Shown: piece after piece, positions 61,521-64,000 of the stretch
How positions within the stretch are numbered: position 1 is the first letter of the stretch
Layout: the number at the start of each line of letters is the position of its first letter
Assembly: GCF_013409345.1 (NCBI RefSeq)
Contig: NZ_JACCBB010000001.1
Span: forward strand, 2,356,001 to 2,420,000
Direction: 5' to 3'
DNA length: 64,000 nucleotides
Source of the DNA: Kineococcus aurantiacus
GTDB lineage: Bacteria > Actinomycetota > Actinomycetes > Actinomycetales > Kineococcaceae
The notes under the pieces: generated by a model
Told to the model about the DNA's origin: nothing
What the model saw: the letters and a program-made list of their open reading frames with translations, nothing else
Databases searched by the model: none
Position numbers and translations under genes: made by a program

Positions 61521-62267
61521 TCAGCCGTCCCCGTCCCCGTCCCCGTCCCCGTGGCCGCCGGCGCTCGCGGTGGGGCTCGCGGTGGGGCTCGCGGTGGGGA
61601 CCCGCAGCACGTAGCCGAGCCCGCGGACGGTGTGCACGAGCCGGGGCCCGTGCTCCTCCAGCTTGCGGCGCAGGGCGCTGACGTGGACCTCGACGAGGTT
61701 CTGGTCGTAGTGCTCGTACCCCCACACCTGCGTCAGCAGCTGCAGCTTGGACAGGGTCCGCCCGCGGTGGCGGACGAGCTGGGCCAGCAGCCGGAACTCC
61801 GTCGCGGTGAGGTCCAGCGCGACCCCGCCGCGCAGGGCGAGGGACGCGGACTCGTCGACGACGAGGTCGGCCACCTCCACGACCTGCGGCGTCCGGCCGG
61901 ACCGGCGCAGCACGGCGCGCAGCCGCACGAGCAGCTCCTCGACGGCGAACGGCTTGACGACGTAGTCGTCGGCGCCCGCGGCGAAGCCGGACAGCCGGTC
62001 GTCGACGTCGTCGCGGGCCGTCACGAAGACGACGGGCACGTCGCGCGGCACGCAGACCCGCCGGGCCAGGGACGTGCCGTCCTCGCCGGGCAGCATGACG
62101 TCGAGGACGGCGATGTCGGGACGGAAGCGCTCGACGACCTCGTCCAGGTCGCGGCCGTCGGGGCGGGCGCGGACGACCATCCCGGTGCCGGTGAGCGCCT
62201 CGGCGACGGACTCGGCGATGAGCGGGTCGTCCTCGACGAGGAGGACCCGGACGGCTGCGGTGGGCAC
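61521..62267 (-). CDS. OmpR-family response regulator
   Basis: A 248-residue regulator: receiver domain with phospho-acceptor Asp56 (IAVLDVMLPGEDG) and Lys107 (DDYVVKPF), then a winged-helix output domain (about residues 140-225; LTATEFRLLAQLVRHRGRTLSKLQLLTQVWG). The C terminus adds a 20-residue low-complexity tail PTASPTASPTASAGG plus five Gly-Asp-type residues, encoded by short tandem repeats at 61526-61600. It lies 3 bp before its kinase gene. Paired CTGAAG repeats in the promoter region upstream may be its binding sites. Confidence 0.94.
   Translation of the reverse strand: MPTAAVRVLLVEDDPLIAESVAEALTGTGMVVRARPDGRDLDEVVERFRPDIAVLDVMLPGEDGTSLARRVCVPRDVPVVFVTARDDVDDRLSGFAAGADDYVVKPFAVEELLVRLRAVLRRSGRTPQVVEVADLVVDESASLALRGGVALDLTATEFRLLAQLVRHRGRTLSKLQLLTQVWGYEHYDQNLVEVHVSALRRKLEEHGPRLVHTVRGLGYVLRVPTASPTASPTASAGGHGDGDGDGDG
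61526..61600. repeat. Short tandem repeats at the 3' end of the response regulator gene
   Basis: Four to five copies of CCCCGT (about 61528-61551) and three copies of CTCGCGGTGGGG (61564-61599) encode the Gly-Asp and Thr-Ala-Ser-Pro tail. Both repeats are in frame in units of 6 and 12 bp, so length changes would not shift the frame. Confidence 0.8.
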
Positions 62268-62448
62268 CGCACGAACATCGCAGAGCCGCGGGGGTGCGGC
62301 CAGCGCGTGAGCTGAAGGGAACCTGAAGGACGGGGGCCGGGGGCGCCGGCTTCAGGCCGGCTTCAGGTCCGGCCGGTGGTCTGGACGTCGCCGCGGACCC
62401 CCAGGTCGCGGCGGGAGCAGTCCCCGGACCGACCCGTGGAGGAGCACC
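62268..62448. promoter_or_regulatory. Divergent regulatory region with paired CTGAAG repeats
   Basis: CTGAAGG at 62312-62318 and 62323-62329 are spaced 11 bp apart; the opposite orientation CTTCAGG occurs at 62350-62356 and 62361-62367, again 11 bp apart. Direct repeats at one helical turn are typical of OmpR/PhoB-type regulator sites. The region lies between the two-component genes and the DUF5666 gene and could control both. Confidence 0.65.
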
Positions 62449-63342
62449 GTGAGCACCACCCGCCCCACCGACCCGACCGACCGCGCCGCACGCCGCAGCG
62501 CCAGCGTCCGCCGGTTCGTCCTCGGCGCCGTCGTGGCGACGGCCGCCGGCGGCCTGGCCGCGACGGCCGCCGTCGCGGCGACCGGCGACCCCGGCCCCGG
62601 GTCCGCGACGAGCCCGTCCGCCCCGGCGTCGGCCGCGCCCGGCGACGGCACCGCGCCCGCGACCGACGCGCCCGCGCCGTGCGGTCCGGGTGCACCTGGC
62701 GCGCCCGGTGACCCCGGTGGTCCCGGCCGCGCCGGCCCGCCGGCCGGCGGGACGGTCACCGCCGTCGAGGGCGACACCCTGACCCTCTCCTCCCCGCGTG
62801 GGCAGGAGAGGACCGTCACGCTCACCGACGACACCGTCGTCGTGCTCGACCGGGGCCCCGGCCAGGGCGAGGGGACCGCCGACCGCAGCGCCCTCACCGT
62901 GGGCCGGCACGTCCACGTCGAGCTGACCCCGTCGTCCTCGTCCTCCGACGGCGCGACGGCGGCCCGCGTCGTCGTGGAGCCGGTGCGCGCCGACGGGGAC
63001 GTGACGGCGGTCGACGGGGACTCGCTGACCGTCGCCGGTCCCGACGGCACGACGACCGTCGTGGACGTCGCCGGGGCGCAGGTTCTGCGCGACGGCCGGG
63101 ACGTGGAGGTCTCCTCGATCGCCGTCGGCGAGCACGTGCACGCCGAGGCCGCGGCGGGGACCGCGGTGGGTGACGACGGGTCCTTCACCGCGACCCGCGT
63201 CGAGGTGGGCCACCCCACCCCGCCGGCCGGGGCCCCGACTCCGCCTGAGGGGGCCCCGACCCCGCCCGCCCCGGCAGAGGGGGCCCCGACCCCGGGTGGC
63301 GGCACGACGACGCCGGGCAGCGCGCCGACCACCGGCAGCTGA
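62449..63342 (+). CDS. DUF5666 secreted/membrane protein with Gly/Pro-rich linker
   Basis: A 297-residue exported protein: basic N terminus, hydrophobic segment (RFVLGAVVATAAGGLAATAAVAA, about residues 21-43; signal peptide or anchor), a Ser/Ala/Pro and Gly/Pro-rich region (GPGAPGAPGDPGGPGRAGPP, about 79-98), then two DUF5666 OB-like repeats (GTVTAVEGDTLTLSS; GDVTAVDGDSLTVAG). The tail is made of PTPPxGAP repeats. Function unknown. It diverges from a two-component system, across candidate regulator sites. GTG start at 62449 has GGAGGA upstream. Confidence 0.82.
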   Translation: MSTTRPTDPTDRAARRSASVRRFVLGAVVATAAGGLAATAAVAATGDPGPGSATSPSAPASAAPGDGTAPATDAPAPCGPGAPGAPGDPGGPGRAGPPAGGTVTAVEGDTLTLSSPRGQERTVTLTDDTVVVLDRGPGQGEGTADRSALTVGRHVHVELTPSSSSSDGATAARVVVEPVRADGDVTAVDGDSLTVAGPDGTTTVVDVAGAQVLRDGRDVEVSSIAVGEHVHAEAAAGTAVGDDGSFTATRVEVGHPTPPAGAPTPPEGAPTPPAPAEGAPTPGGGTTTPGSAPTTGS

Positions 63343-63356
63343 CCCGCCCCCACGCG

Positions 63357-63391
63357 CAGCACCCCCGGACCGCGACGGTCCGGGGGTGCTG
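63357..63391. terminator. Bidirectional terminator between DUF5666 and PilZ genes
   Basis: A 16-bp perfect stem (63357-63372 with 63376-63391) and a 3-base loop (cga), 15 bp after the DUF5666 stop and 12 bp after the PilZ stop. Confidence 0.88.
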
Positions 63392-63403
63392 GGCGGGCGG
63401 GTC

Positions 63404-63994
63404 TCAGCCCCGGTTCTGCCTGGCCAGCTCCGTGAGCACGCTGCGCTCCAGGGCCTCCGCGGCGCCCTCTTCGAGCTCGACGAACCGCACGACGGCTTCG
63501 CCGGAGGTCTCGTCGACGCGCAGGACCTCGCCGCGGGCGTGGACCTCGAGGCCGTCGCCGAGCTCGAGGGCGATCTCGACGTCGGCGTGGGCGGGCATGT
63601 CCTGGGCGCCCTCGACGCGCATGCCGGTGCGGGAGTAGTCGACGGTGCGGACGTCGGCGACGCCCTCGGGCATCGTGAGGTGGGCGGGCAGGGACGCGGG
63701 GGCGCGGACGGCGCCGCGGCGGGTCTCGGCGGCGAGGAGCATGACGCCGGTGAGGGCGAGCTCGTCGTCGCGGTGGGCCTGGGCGATGGCCTGGAAGACG
63801 GCGTGGGGGGTGACGGAGTCGCCCTGCCCGGAGTCGGTGCTGACCCACACGCGCTGGCCGTCGAGGGCCTCGACGGTGGCGGGGGAGGCGCTGACGTGGC
63901 TGGTGACGACCAGCCCGGCCGCCCCGGCGGTCCAGGAGCGGACGGTGCCGGTGTGCCAGGCGCCGTTCCCCCCGGCGGTCGGCATGAGGGTCAC
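63404..63994 (-). CDS. PilZ domain protein (putative c-di-GMP receptor)
   Basis: At least 196 residues. A YcgR-like N-terminal beta region (GTVRSWTAGAAGLVVTSHVSASPATVEALDGQRVWVST) precedes a C-terminal PilZ domain (about residues 90-190). The c-di-GMP motif is present as RxxxR in ETRRGAVRAP and D-x-S-x-x-G in VDYSRTGMRVEG. It probably senses cyclic di-GMP; the output is unknown. Start is uncertain: GTG 63994 or ATG 63985 are possible and the frame is open to the window edge, so the true start could lie outside. Confidence 0.82.
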   Translation of the reverse strand: MTLMPTAGGNGAWHTGTVRSWTAGAAGLVVTSHVSASPATVEALDGQRVWVSTDSGQGDSVTPHAVFQAIAQAHRDDELALTGVMLLAAETRRGAVRAPASLPAHLTMPEGVADVRTVDYSRTGMRVEGAQDMPAHADVEIALELGDGLEVHARGEVLRVDETSGEAVVRFVELEEGAAEALERSVLTELARQNRG

Positions 63995-64000
63995 CGTGGT

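Noticed and set aside
58156-63213. A 1685-residue open frame on the minus strand
   Set aside because: It crosses the cca gene in antisense and several real genes in other frames. Its composition is Arg/Ala/Gly-rich without any domain; long open frames are expected at this GC content.

Overview
The window is a 64 kb segment of a very GC-rich actinobacterial chromosome centred on the replication origin. The order rpmH-rnpA-yidD-yidC-jag-rsmG-parA-parB on one side and dnaA-dnaN-gnd-recF-dciA-gyrB-gyrA-DUF3566-tRNA-Ile-tRNA-Ala-ppiA on the other is the classic actinobacterial origin layout. So are crgA with a DUF881 gene and a class E sortase, and the sigM / anti-sigma / trxB / trxA / murJ / DUF6049 / Nudix / cca block. 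High GC, many GTG starts and the gene set fit a Kineosporiales-type actinomycete such as Kineococcus; the genus is inference from gene content. No rRNA, insertion sequence, prophage or CRISPR array was seen.

Layout. 1-3.3 kb: a GAF/PAS/SpoIIE phosphatase cut by the window edge, diverging from an RsbW-like ATPase. 3.4-7.6 kb: a second SpoIIE phosphatase, then three His/Met-rich envelope genes of copper-associated families (DUF4396, DUF305, DUF6153) with CsoR-operator-like palindromes, and an excisionase-type HTH gene. 7.7-13.7 kb: a complete six-gene Mrp Na+/H+ antiporter operon (A, C, D, E, F, G) joined by 4-bp start/stop overlaps. 13.8-18.5 kb: small membrane protein, DUF457 membrane protein, eRF1-like Vms1 protein, YchJ protein, and a LacI regulator diverging from a Gfo/Idh dehydrogenase. 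18.5-26.2 kb: LCP ligase, a 53-residue membrane peptide, sortase E, DUF881, CrgA, glycosyltransferase-like protein, rhomboid protease, cyclophilin and an Ala/Lys-rich membrane protein. 26.2-39.2 kb: two tRNAs, a DLW-39 type small protein, the gyrase/recF/dnaN/dnaA arm and oriC. 39.2-45.2 kb: ribosomal protein L34, RNase P protein, membrane insertion genes and parAB with parS sites. 45.2-63.9 kb: ddl, aminotransferase, GNAT, thioredoxin system, SigM pair, a pseudokinase, NlpC/P60 hydrolase, murJ, DUF6049, Nudix, CCA enzyme, a two-component system with a DUF5666 protein, and a PilZ protein.

The genes combine chromosome replication and segregation (DnaA, DnaN, RecF, gyrase, DciA, ParABS) with cell-envelope building (YidC, LCP, sortase, CrgA, MurJ, Ddl, NlpC/P60) and redox or ion stress (TrxAB, SigM, Mrp, copper-type genes). 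The most notable observations are: a parA gene whose unusually long 5' coding extension carries five parS sites; a parS site inside a 38-bp perfect palindrome in the first codons of rsmG; a second DnaA-box cluster 13 kb from the dnaA-dnaN origin; and a MurJ/pseudokinase pair that looks like a split form of the mycobacterial MviN fusion.
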